A stretch of 49,936 nucleotides of DNA, taken from an uncultured Oscillospiraceae bacterium. GTDB lineage: Bacteria; Bacillota; Clostridia; Oscillospirales; Oscillospiraceae. Below are positions 40,840-47,904 of the stretch, piece after piece. How positions within the stretch are numbered: position 1 is the first letter of the stretch; each line of letters begins with the position of its first letter. The stretch lies in NCBI GenBank assembly GCA_947627285.1, contig CANQVL010000016.1, forward strand, positions 1 through 49,936, given 5' to 3'. The position numbers were made by a program, and so were the translations under genes. The notes under the pieces are model-generated. The model worked only from the letters and a program-made list of their open reading frames with translations. It had not been told where the DNA came from and ran no database searches.

Positions 40840-41348
40840 GCGGCAGGAGGATAAGCGTTCGGGAGCTGGTGCTTTTTGCCCTTCTGGGAGGGCTGTGCTT
40901 CATAAGCGCGGCGGTGATGTCGGGGCTTCCCAACGTGGAGCCGGTGTCGCTTTTTGTGATGCTCTTTGCCGTGACCTTCGGGTGGAAATCGCTTCTGCCG
41001 ATATACACCTATGTGCTTTTGGTGCTGGCGGTCTACCCGCCGCAGCTCTGGTCCATAAACTACCTGTACATCTGGCTCATACTGGCGGCGGTGTCCATAG
41101 CCATGCGGGGCTGTCGGACGAATCTGATCTGGGCGCTGGTGTCCGGCGCCTTCGGGCTGTTCTTTGGGCTTTTGAGCGCGCCGGTGTATTTGGTCACCGG
41201 CGGCTGGGCGTTCGCCGCCTCCTGGTGGGTCAGCGGGATACCCTTTGACCTTGTCCACTGCGCCGGAAATTTCGCCCTGGCGCTGGCGCTTTTCGGGCCG
41301 CTCCGGAGGCTTATGGAGCGGATGTACGCGAAGCTAATGACAAAATAA
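40836..41348 (+). CDS. ECF transporter S component (substrate-binding membrane subunit)
   Basis: At 170 residues with about five to six helices, this S-type subunit captures a small substrate at the membrane and hands it to a shared energising module. RRISVRELVLFALLGGLCFISAAVMS is the typical first helix with an Ala-rich face that docks to EcfT, and the ISAAVMSGLPNVEPVSLFVMLFAVTFG segment fits the family. No EcfA or EcfT gene is in the window. The start overlaps the DUF4430 stop as ATGA. The next gene, a GH2, starts 12 bp on, so cargo linked to glycan use cannot be excluded, though vitamins are the usual cargo. Confidence 0.8.
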   Translation: MSGRRISVRELVLFALLGGLCFISAAVMSGLPNVEPVSLFVMLFAVTFGWKSLLPIYTYVLLVLAVYPPQLWSINYLYIWLILAAVSIAMRGCRTNLIWALVSGAFGLFFGLLSAPVYLVTGGWAFAASWWVSGIPFDLVHCAGNFALALALFGPLRRLMERMYAKLMTK

Positions 41349-41359
41349 GGAGGAACCGC

Positions 41360-43660
41360 ATGAAAAGGCTGAGCTTCAACGACGGCTGGACGCTTAAAAG
41401 GGAGGACGGCACGGTTCTGCCGGTGCTTTTGCCCCACGACGCCATGCAGACCGAGCCCCGGCAGGCGGGGAACCCATCGGGTCCGGGGTGCGGATACTAC
41501 AAGGGCGGGGTGTACGAGTATGAAAAGCACTTCACCCCTCCCGCGGATTGGGCCGGAAAGAGCGTCATTTTTGAGTTTGAGGGCGCGTATCCCACGGCGG
41601 AGGTATATTTGAACGGCCTTCGCGTGGGCGGGTGCGCTTACGGGTATGAGCAGTTCCTTGTTCCGGGGGACGGGCTGAAAATCGGGGAGGAAAACGTCCT
41701 GCGGGTGGTCGTGGACAACACACAGCTCCCCAACTCCCGCTGGTACTCCGGCGCAGGGCTCCACAGACCGGTATTCGTGTACCTGGGCGAGGCGGAGCAC
41801 ATTGAGCCCTACGGGTTAAGGATAAGTACGGTCTCGCTTGACCCCGCCGTGGTAAAGGTCACCGTGAGGCACACGGGTCTTTCCCCCGCCAGGGTGGAGA
41901 TACTGGACGGGGACACGGTGGTCGCCTCCGGCACGGGCGACGAGCTGGAGCTTGAGGTACCCGCCGCCAGGCTTTGGAGCGATTTAACGCCGGAGCTCTA
42001 CACCTGCCGCGCGGCGCTCCCCGGCGGCGACGAGGCGCGGGAGAGCTTCGGCGTCAGGACGCTTGAATGGGGCCCCACGGGATTTTTCGTAAACGGCAGG
42101 GCGGTGAAGCTCCGGGGCGGGTGCGTCCACCACGACAACGGCATTTTGGGCGCGCGGAGCTTCCCGGAGTCCGAGCTGCGGCGGGTGAGGATACTCAAAT
42201 CCGCCGGCTTCAACGCCATACGCTCCTCCCACAACCCGGCGTCCAGGTCCCTGCTTGACGCCTGCGACCAGGTGGGAATGTACGTCATGGACGAGGGCTG
42301 GGACATGTGGTTCAACCACAAAAATCCCGGCGACTACGCCTCCCGCTTCGAGGAAAACTGGAAAACGGACCTGGAGCGCATGGTTGAGAAGGACTTCAAC
42401 CACCCCTGTGTGGTGATGTACTCCATCGGCAACGAGGTATCGGAGCCCGCGAGCCGGCGGGGGCTTGAGACGGCAAGGGCGCTTGTTGACACGCTCCACG
42501 CCCTTGACCCCTCCCGTCCCGTCACCTCAGGCGCGAACCTGGTGATACTCACCGAGGCGTTTTACTCCCACCGATTCGGCGGGATAAGCGCGGACAAGGC
42601 CGTGGACAGCACGGAGTTCAATAAACTGCTGTCGGAGCAGTTTTTGGGCATGTGCAGCTACTCCGCAAGGCCTGAGGCGGACGCCGCCACTGAAGCCTAT
42701 TTCGCCCTCCTGGACATCGCCGGCTACAACTACGCCTCCGACCGCTACCCCACGGACTGCCAAAAATACCCGGACCGGGTGGTGGTGGGCAGTGAGACCT
42801 TCCCCTCCATGCTGGCGGAGAACTGGGAGGCGGTGGAGAAATACGACTACCTCATCGGTGATTTCATGTGGACCGCCTGGGATTATCTGGGTGAGACGGG
42901 CATCGGCGCCTGGAGCTGTGAGCCCGACGCCAAGGTCTTCGCCAAGCCCTACCCCTGGCTGCTGGCGGACTCCGGCGCCTTTGACATACTCGGACACGAC
43001 AACGCGGAGGCGGGGCTGGCGATGACGGTTTGGGGCGCCAGGGACACGCCGTACATCGGCATAGCCCCTCCCAACCACCCCGGCGAGCCCCAGTACAGGG
43101 GCGCCTGGAGGGGCTCTGACGCCCTTCCGAGCTGGTCCTGGAGGGGGTGCGACGGGAATCCGGCGGGGATCGAGGTGTACTCCAAGGCGCCCGCGGTCGC
43201 GCTGTACATAAACGGCAGGCACGTGGGCACGGCCCCGACAAAGGGCTGCCGCGCCGATTTCAGCGTCCGGTATGAGCCCGGAGAGATACGCGCCGTGGCA
43301 CTGGATCTCAACGGAAACGAGCTCTCTGAATCGGCGCTGCGCTCCGCCCGCGGCAGGCTGGGGGTAAGGGTCGTCCCCGAGGGCGTCCCGGAGGCGGGAA
43401 GGCCGCTGTACGTGGACTTCTCGGTGGTGGGCGAAAACGGCGAGGTGGAGTCCAACGCCGACACGGTGCTGTCCGTCGAGGTCACGGGGGCGGAGCTCCT
43501 TGCCTTCGGAAGCGCCCAGCCCCGGACAGAGAGCCGCTTCGAGACAGGCCGGTACGAAACATACCGAGGCCAAGCCCAAGCCGTCCTCCTCCCCAACGGC
43601 GGACCAATAACAGTAAAGGCACACTCCGAGAATCTTGGAACCTTTGAAGTAAAGCTTTAA
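41360..43660 (+). CDS. Glycoside hydrolase family 2, beta-galactosidase type
   Basis: At 766 residues. The jelly-roll sugar-binding domain (LSFNDGWTLKREDGT, LLPHDAMQTEPRQAG) is followed by an Ig-like domain and a barrel with GGCVHHDNGILGARSFPESELRRV and NAIRSSHNPASRSLLDACDQVGMYVMDEGWDMW. The acid/base is Glu359 (MYSIGNEVSEP) and the nucleophile is Glu479 (VVGSETFPSM). A C-terminal Ig-like domain follows (about 590-766), with LSVEVTGAELLAFGSAQPRTE. No signal peptide. The large insert after residue 395 (FGGISADKAVDSTEF) suggests a subfamily different from the other two GH2 proteins. AAGGAGG precedes ATG. It converges on ferritin, with a repeat between. Confidence 0.92.
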   Translation: MKRLSFNDGWTLKREDGTVLPVLLPHDAMQTEPRQAGNPSGPGCGYYKGGVYEYEKHFTPPADWAGKSVIFEFEGAYPTAEVYLNGLRVGGCAYGYEQFLVPGDGLKIGEENVLRVVVDNTQLPNSRWYSGAGLHRPVFVYLGEAEHIEPYGLRISTVSLDPAVVKVTVRHTGLSPARVEILDGDTVVASGTGDELELEVPAARLWSDLTPELYTCRAALPGGDEARESFGVRTLEWGPTGFFVNGRAVKLRGGCVHHDNGILGARSFPESELRRVRILKSAGFNAIRSSHNPASRSLLDACDQVGMYVMDEGWDMWFNHKNPGDYASRFEENWKTDLERMVEKDFNHPCVVMYSIGNEVSEPASRRGLETARALVDTLHALDPSRPVTSGANLVILTEAFYSHRFGGISADKAVDSTEFNKLLSEQFLGMCSYSARPEADAATEAYFALLDIAGYNYASDRYPTDCQKYPDRVVVGSETFPSMLAENWEAVEKYDYLIGDFMWTAWDYLGETGIGAWSCEPDAKVFAKPYPWLLADSGAFDILGHDNAEAGLAMTVWGARDTPYIGIAPPNHPGEPQYRGAWRGSDALPSWSWRGCDGNPAGIEVYSKAPAVALYINGRHVGTAPTKGCRADFSVRYEPGEIRAVALDLNGNELSESALRSARGRLGVRVVPEGVPEAGRPLYVDFSVVGENGEVESNADTVLSVEVTGAELLAFGSAQPRTESRFETGRYETYRGQAQAVLLPNGGPITVKAHSENLGTFEVKL

Positions 43661-43671
43661 ATCTTCATCAA

Positions 43672-43857
43672 ATATTTTTCCGACGGCATGTACGTCGGAA
43701 AAATCACCTTATGTCGCGCAAGTGTGCCGCCTACGGCGGCGCGCGCAGCGCGACAGCAGGAAAGCCCTCGTGAAAGGTCCGCAGACCTTTCACGAGGGCT
43801 TTCCGCACGTATCCCCTTAAAAATTTAAAAAGGGCTACGCCCTTTTTAAATTTTTAA
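43672..43857 (-). repeat. Multi-hairpin intergenic repeat, copy 4
   Basis: Read leftward. H1: 43839-43857 with 43817-43835, 19 perfect pairs, loop of 3; it includes the ferritin stop codon and its last four codons. Box GGGGATACGTGCGG. H2: 43784-43804 with 43759-43779, 21 perfect pairs, loop TGCG on the minus strand. H3 closes with GTCGCGC/GCGCGAC and has the inner stem GCCGCC/GGCGGC. The AAGGTGATTTTTCCG box and H4 follow. The H2 stem sequence (AGCCCTCGTGAAAGGTC) is unrelated to that of copies 1-3. Confidence 0.88.
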
Positions 43858-44355
43858 AGATGGCTCCGAATACACGCGTGACGCGAGCTCGGAGTTGAGC
43901 ATATAGAGGCAGCGGGTGTCGTCGCCGAAGAGCTCCATCTTGGTTATCATATCGGAGGAGTTCTTCTCCTCCTCGCCCTGCTCCTTAACGAACCAGTCAA
44001 GGAACTGGACGGTGCGGTAGTCGTGGGCGTCCTGGGCGGCGCGGTAGATGTTGTTGATGAGGCCGGTGACGTACTGCTCATGGGCGTGGGCGGCCTTCAG
44101 GGGGTCAATGAGGGCGGAGTAGGTCTTGTCGGGCTTTGCCACGGCCTCCAGAGTCACCTTCTCGGAGTTGTTGTGGAGGTACTTGTAGATAAGCAGCGCG
44201 TGGTCCTGCTCCTCGCGGGCCTGTATCTCGTACCAGTTGGCGAAGCCGTCAAGCCCCTTCTCGTCGTAAAAATTTGCCATATCCAGGTAGAGATAGGCGG
44301 AATAGAGCTCCTTGTTGATCTGGTCATTCAAGAGCGCGGAAACATTTTTGTCCAT
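43846..44355 (-). CDS. ftnA: Ferritin (bacterial non-haem ferritin)
   Basis: This 169-residue four-helix protein stores iron in a 24-subunit shell and oxidises Fe(II). Ferroxidase-site residues are seen as Glu16 (INKELYSAYLYLDMA), Glu49/His52 (AREEQDHALLIYKYL) and Glu93 region (HAHEQYVTGLI), with the fourth-helix QFLDWFVKEQGEEEKNSSDMI block. The start follows GGAGGA and the gene has a near-consensus promoter. Its last codons (SLKI stop) are encoded by a strand of a repeat-element hairpin, so the C-terminus may have been altered by the element. Confidence 0.95.
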   Translation of the reverse strand: MDKNVSALLNDQINKELYSAYLYLDMANFYDEKGLDGFANWYEIQAREEQDHALLIYKYLHNNSEKVTLEAVAKPDKTYSALIDPLKAAHAHEQYVTGLINNIYRAAQDAHDYRTVQFLDWFVKEQGEEEKNSSDMITKMELFGDDTRCLYMLNSELASRVYSEPSLKI

Positions 44356-44420
44356 ATCGGATCCTCCTTACAGAAGTAAAAATCGGTCTGATACCTTTCG
44401 TATCAGCCGTAACCGTAATT

Positions 44421-44448
44421 ATTATAGCACCGGCTTTGGCGGTGTCAA
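44421..44448 (-). promoter_or_regulatory. Ferritin promoter
   Basis: On the minus strand a perfect TTGACA (44443-44448), a 16-base spacer and a perfect TATAAT (44421-44426). The leader holds a hairpin CTGATAC/GTATCAG with loop GAAAG (about 44386-44404), followed by GGAGGA before the start codon. Confidence 0.8.
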
Positions 44449-44527
44449 GCGGCAGAACGGGATTTTTTTGCCCGGAACGGCGGTGGTTCGATTTAATTTT
44501 TTATACTGTCAACTTGCGCGGTGTGTA

Positions 44528-44556
44528 TTGACCTTGGGAAGGATTTGGTATAAAAT
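44528..44556 (+). promoter_or_regulatory. Promoter of the potassium uptake operon
   Basis: TTGACC (44528-44533), 17 bases and TAAAAT (44551-44556); TATAAA at 15 bases is an alternative. The start codon is 44 bases downstream, with GGAGGTGAG before it. Confidence 0.6.
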
Positions 44557-44600
44557 ATAAAATACTTTTTTAAATCCTTCATTAAATCGGAGGTGAGGGT

Positions 44601-45941
44601 ATGCCCGCAAAGGTAAGGCGGAGAATGACGCCGGTGAAGCTCGTGGTCCTGAGCTTCCTTGCGGTCATACTTTTGGGCTCCGCCGTCCTTACTCTCCCCT
44701 GGTGCTCCAACGAGGGCGTGTGGACGCCGTTTGTGGACTGCCTCTTTACCTCCACCTCGGCGGCGTGCGTCACGGGGCTTGCCGTTGTTGACACGGCGGG
44801 GCACTGGAGCGTGACGGGTCAGGCGGTGATACTCGTCCTCATTCAGGTGGGCGGGCTGGGCGCCATGACCATCATCACGGGCTTCTTCTCCGTTGTTAGA
44901 AAGCGGGCGAGCCTTTCCGATTCGCGGCTCATAATGCAGGCGGCGGGCAGCGACAGCTACGCCGGAGTGGTGAAGATGGTGCGGCGGCTCTTTTTGGGGA
45001 CGGTCATATTTGAGGTCGCGGGGGCTTTACTGCTGGCGATAAGGTTCGTCCCACTCTTTGGCTGGGGGCGGGGCATATGGTTCTCCGTCTTCCACTCCGT
45101 TTCGGCCTTCTGCAACGCCGGCTTTGACCTAATGGGGGACTACAACGGCGGGGCGAGCCTCTCCGCCTTTTCCGGGGACGCGCTGGTGATTCTCACCGTC
45201 TCCGCCCTCATAATTCTGGGCGGGCTGGGGTTCATCGTCTGGGACGACCTTCTCAACTCCAAATTCCGCCTGAAAAAGCTGAAATTCCACTCAAAGATAG
45301 TGCTCATAATGACTGGCCTGCTCATAGCCGTGCCCTTCGCGCTGTTCCTCATATTTGAAAACACCGCCGCCTTCGCCGGCGCGGGGGCGGGGAAAAAGGT
45401 TCTGCTGTCGCTTTTCCAGGCGGTGACGCCCAGGACGGCGGGCTTCGCCACGGTGCCGATGTCGGAGCTCTCCGACGCCGGGGCGCTTTTGACGATGGTG
45501 CTCATGCTGGTGGGCGGGTCCCCCGGCTCCACAGCCGGCGGACTTAAAACCACCACCGTGGCTGTGGTGCTCATCTGCACGGCGGCGTCGGTGAAGAAGT
45601 CGCCCCCAACGGCGCTGAGGCGGCGGATCGACGACGACACCGTCAGGCAGGCGACAGCCATCGTGGTCATATACCTGACGGCGGTGATCGTGGCGACCTG
45701 CGCCCTTTGCGCGGTGGAGTCCGCGCCGCTGAGGGACGCGCTTTTTGAGGTCATCTCCGCCATAGCCACCGTGGGGCTCTCCACGGGTATAACGCCCACC
45801 CTTGGCGTGGCGGCAAAGCTTATGTTGACGGCGCTGATGTTCGCCGGAAGGATCGGCGGGCTCACAATGGCGATAGCCCTCACGGGCGAACAGGGCGCGT
45901 CGCCGGTGAAATTCCCCTCGGGCAAGCTGCTCGTGGGCTGA
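44601..45941 (+). CDS. ktrB: Potassium uptake membrane subunit (TrkH/KtrB family)
   Basis: The 446-residue multi-pass protein has four repeated M1-P-M2 units that form the potassium pore. The selectivity loops are seen as STSAACVTGLAVVDT, SVSAFCNAGFDLMGDY, AVTPRTAGFATVPM and ISAIATVGLSTGITPTL, each with the required Gly. GGSPGSTAGGLKTTT is the diagnostic block before the last unit. The length matches KtrB more than TrkH (about 480). It lies 15 bp before the regulatory TrkA/KtrA gene, and together they form a potassium-uptake system driven by sodium or protons. Confidence 0.95.
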   Translation: MPAKVRRRMTPVKLVVLSFLAVILLGSAVLTLPWCSNEGVWTPFVDCLFTSTSAACVTGLAVVDTAGHWSVTGQAVILVLIQVGGLGAMTIITGFFSVVRKRASLSDSRLIMQAAGSDSYAGVVKMVRRLFLGTVIFEVAGALLLAIRFVPLFGWGRGIWFSVFHSVSAFCNAGFDLMGDYNGGASLSAFSGDALVILTVSALIILGGLGFIVWDDLLNSKFRLKKLKFHSKIVLIMTGLLIAVPFALFLIFENTAAFAGAGAGKKVLLSLFQAVTPRTAGFATVPMSELSDAGALLTMVLMLVGGSPGSTAGGLKTTTVAVVLICTAASVKKSPPTALRRRIDDDTVRQATAIVVIYLTAVIVATCALCAVESAPLRDALFEVISAIATVGLSTGITPTLGVAAKLMLTALMFAGRIGGLTMAIALTGEQGASPVKFPSGKLLVG

Positions 45942-45956
45942 TTTGGGAGGATACCT

Positions 45957-46607
45957 ATGAAATCCGTACTGGTCATTGGCCTTGGCCGCTTCGGGCGGCA
46001 CCTGGCGACAAAGATGCAGGAGCTGGGCAACGATGTGATGATAGTGGACAAGGACGCGGAGCTGGTGGAGCTGATGGCGAACCGCTTCACCGAGTGTACC
46101 ATTGGGGACTGCACCAAGGAGCCGGTGGTGGCGTCGCTGGGAGTGGAGAACTTCGACCTGTGCTTTGTCACAACGGGCGACGACTTCCAGTCCTCCCTGG
46201 TGACCACGGCGCTTTTGGTGCGCCACGGGGCGAAAAAGGTCATATCAAAGACGACTCAGGACATCCAGGAGATGCTTTTGAAGCAGATAGGCGCATACGA
46301 GGTGGTGTACCCCGAGAGGGAGATCGCCGAGCGCGTGGCTGTGCGCTACAACTCCGACAACATTTTTGACTTCATACCCATTACCGAGGACGTGGCGATA
46401 TATGAGATAAAGGCGCCCAAGTCCTGGATAGGCGACACCATTGTGGGGGTGGACGTGCGGAAAAAGCACAGTGTGAACGTCATCGCCATAAAGCAGGGCG
46501 AGAAGCTCATCGCCGCGCCGGGTCCGGGGTATGTTTTCAAGGAGGGCGACCACATAATGGTCATGGGCGCCTCCTCAGACGTGTTCAGGCTGGCGGGCAA
46601 GGCGTGA
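45957..46607 (+). CDS. ktrA: Potassium uptake regulatory subunit (TrkA/KtrA, RCK)
   Basis: This 216-residue cytoplasmic subunit has an N-terminal nucleotide-binding RCK domain (GLGRFGRHLATKMQELGNDV, with the dinucleotide motif GxGxxG and later VTTGDDFQSSLV). The C-terminal RCK_C domain (about 135-216) has WIGDTIVGVDVRKKHSVNVIAI and GDHIMVMGASSDVFRL. It forms an octameric ring on the KtrB dimer and gates it with ATP/ADP or c-di-AMP, as known for the family. GGGAGG lies before ATG. Its stop overlaps the next start as TGATG. Confidence 0.95.
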   Translation: MKSVLVIGLGRFGRHLATKMQELGNDVMIVDKDAELVELMANRFTECTIGDCTKEPVVASLGVENFDLCFVTTGDDFQSSLVTTALLVRHGAKKVISKTTQDIQEMLLKQIGAYEVVYPEREIAERVAVRYNSDNIFDFIPITEDVAIYEIKAPKSWIGDTIVGVDVRKKHSVNVIAIKQGEKLIAAPGPGYVFKEGDHIMVMGASSDVFRLAGKA

Positions 46608-46957
46608 TGGCTGAGCCGCGGAGGGTAAAAAGAGGAAAGAATATCCCCGCCGTCGCCGGGTTCGGCGTGCGGCAGGGGGACGACTCGATGGAGCCCTGGA
46701 TAAGGGCGGGTCAGGTCTTCTACGTAAGCCGGGGCCCCATGCCGGAGCCGGGTGACGTGGGGCTTTTCCTTGCGCGCGGGGAGCTGGTGTGCCGGCAGTA
46801 TTTGGAGGACAGCGAGGGGAACATATACCTCTTTGTCCTGAACCGTTCACGCCGCGGGCTGGACATCACCGTCCCGCCCACGGACCCTGATGGCGTGAGC
46901 TTCTACGGCAGGGTGCTGCTGAAATCCGCGCCTCCGCTGCCGGGGATAGAAGAATAA
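46607..46957 (+). CDS. S24/LexA-type peptidase fold protein with the catalytic Lys replaced by Arg
   Basis: The 116-residue protein has no DNA-binding domain. GVRQGDDSMEPWIRAGQVFYVSRG holds the usual Ser (Ser27) of the S24 Ser-Lys dyad. The second active residue, Lys in the family pattern V-C-K-Q-Y, is Arg63 here (LVCRQYLEDSEGN). Lys-to-Arg is expected to block catalysis, so a binding or signalling role is likelier. The start ATG overlaps the KtrA stop (TGATG), so expression is tied to potassium uptake. The function is unknown, and the family call rests on the spacing and these two motifs. Confidence 0.75.
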   Translation: MAEPRRVKRGKNIPAVAGFGVRQGDDSMEPWIRAGQVFYVSRGPMPEPGDVGLFLARGELVCRQYLEDSEGNIYLFVLNRSRRGLDITVPPTDPDGVSFYGRVLLKSAPPLPGIEE

Positions 46958-46975
46958 AAAAAGGCGGAGCCTTGT

Positions 46976-47776
46976 CTACGCATGGGCGCGAATCAGGCTG
47001 ATATATTCCGTAATGGCGGAATCTAACAGCGCCATGTCAAGGCGTTGGTCGAGCTGCAGGGGCTTGTTTTCCTTTACAGCGTCCATAAATTGCCCTTGCA
47101 CAATTTTCAGCTTTTGGCTGATTTGAGTTTCTCCGATCAAATCCAGCATTGTAATTCCGTCAAGCAGAATCGCGCGGAACAGAGTATTCATAGACAGGCG
47201 AATATCCGTTGAGGATCTCTCCTGTGAACAGAAGCCGGCTATTTCTTTTGCCAACGACTGAAGGACAGCTATAGAGCGCTTTGCCGTACCTTCGGTTTTA
47301 ACAGCTTCACAAGCGGTCTTATTCAAAACGCCCACCGTTACCTTTTCATCGACCCGCCGCAAAAGCTCCTGTTCTGAAAACACCAGCGTATCAGGCTCAT
47401 CGGACCGTTCCCATTTGTTGTTGAGCATACAGTATTTGCCGTCTTCCATCCCTGTGTAAATAACGGCGTGCTTATTCCGCTCGCTTACATAAATGCCCAG
47501 CATGGCATACTGTAAATCGCGAAGATAACCGCAGAGCCGTTCCTTATTCACCTCTTTTTCCGTCATGGTATAGCCGATAGGCTTTAAGTAGAGATTGAAC
47601 CATCTTGCGCCTTGAAGCATTGGCCCCGAAAGATAACACCCCTCCTCGCAGTCAAACAAAAACGGCAGTCCCATTTCAAGCGCGATCGTTCTGTCCTCGG
47701 TATCTATCCCATAAAACGACAAAAGATTTGCTATCCCTGCATAGGAACACGATGAATTGAAAGTCATATACTTCAT
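46976..47776 (-). CDS. Papain-like (C39 / BtrH-N type) cysteine-protease-fold protein, unknown role
   Basis: At 266 residues. The first 130 resemble the papain-like fold of C39 peptidases or of the BtrH N-terminal domain: Cys10 in NSSCSYAGIANLLSFYG at the start of the first helix, His103 in NKHAVIYTG and Asn119/Asn120 in CMLNNKW, spaced as a Cys-His-Asn triad. Residues 140-266 are helical. There is no export signal and no nearby transporter or precursor peptide. Base composition is clearly more AT-rich than all neighbours and codon choice differs, so it is probably acquired. It converges on the S24-like gene with 18 bp between. Protease, acyltransferase and toxin-like roles are all possible. 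Confidence 0.65.
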   Translation of the reverse strand: MKYMTFNSSCSYAGIANLLSFYGIDTEDRTIALEMGLPFLFDCEEGCYLSGPMLQGARWFNLYLKPIGYTMTEKEVNKERLCGYLRDLQYAMLGIYVSERNKHAVIYTGMEDGKYCMLNNKWERSDEPDTLVFSEQELLRRVDEKVTVGVLNKTACEAVKTEGTAKRSIAVLQSLAKEIAGFCSQERSSTDIRLSMNTLFRAILLDGITMLDLIGETQISQKLKIVQGQFMDAVKENKPLQLDQRLDMALLDSAITEYISLIRAHA

Positions 47777-47813
47777 AGATACATTTCCTTCTCAAATGTT
47801 TTTTAATTGGAGC

Positions 47814-47880
47814 GTTCAGTAAAAATCCGTGAATTCCGGGGAATTCACGGATTTTTTCCTGCCGCCGCCGGAAAAATGTT
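47814..47880 (+). repeat. Multi-hairpin intergenic repeat, copy 5 (shortened)
   Basis: H2 is complete: AAAAATCCGTGAATTC (47822-47837) pairs with 47842-47857, but the loop is CGGG instead of TGCG. It is joined through TCCTGC directly to GCCGCCGGAAAAATG, the right half of H4, so the H3 region and the AAGGTGAT box are missing. The stem core CCGTGAATTC is the same as in copy 2. Confidence 0.75.
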
Positions 47881-47904
47881 TAATTTGAGGGTCGGGGCGG
47901 GGAG

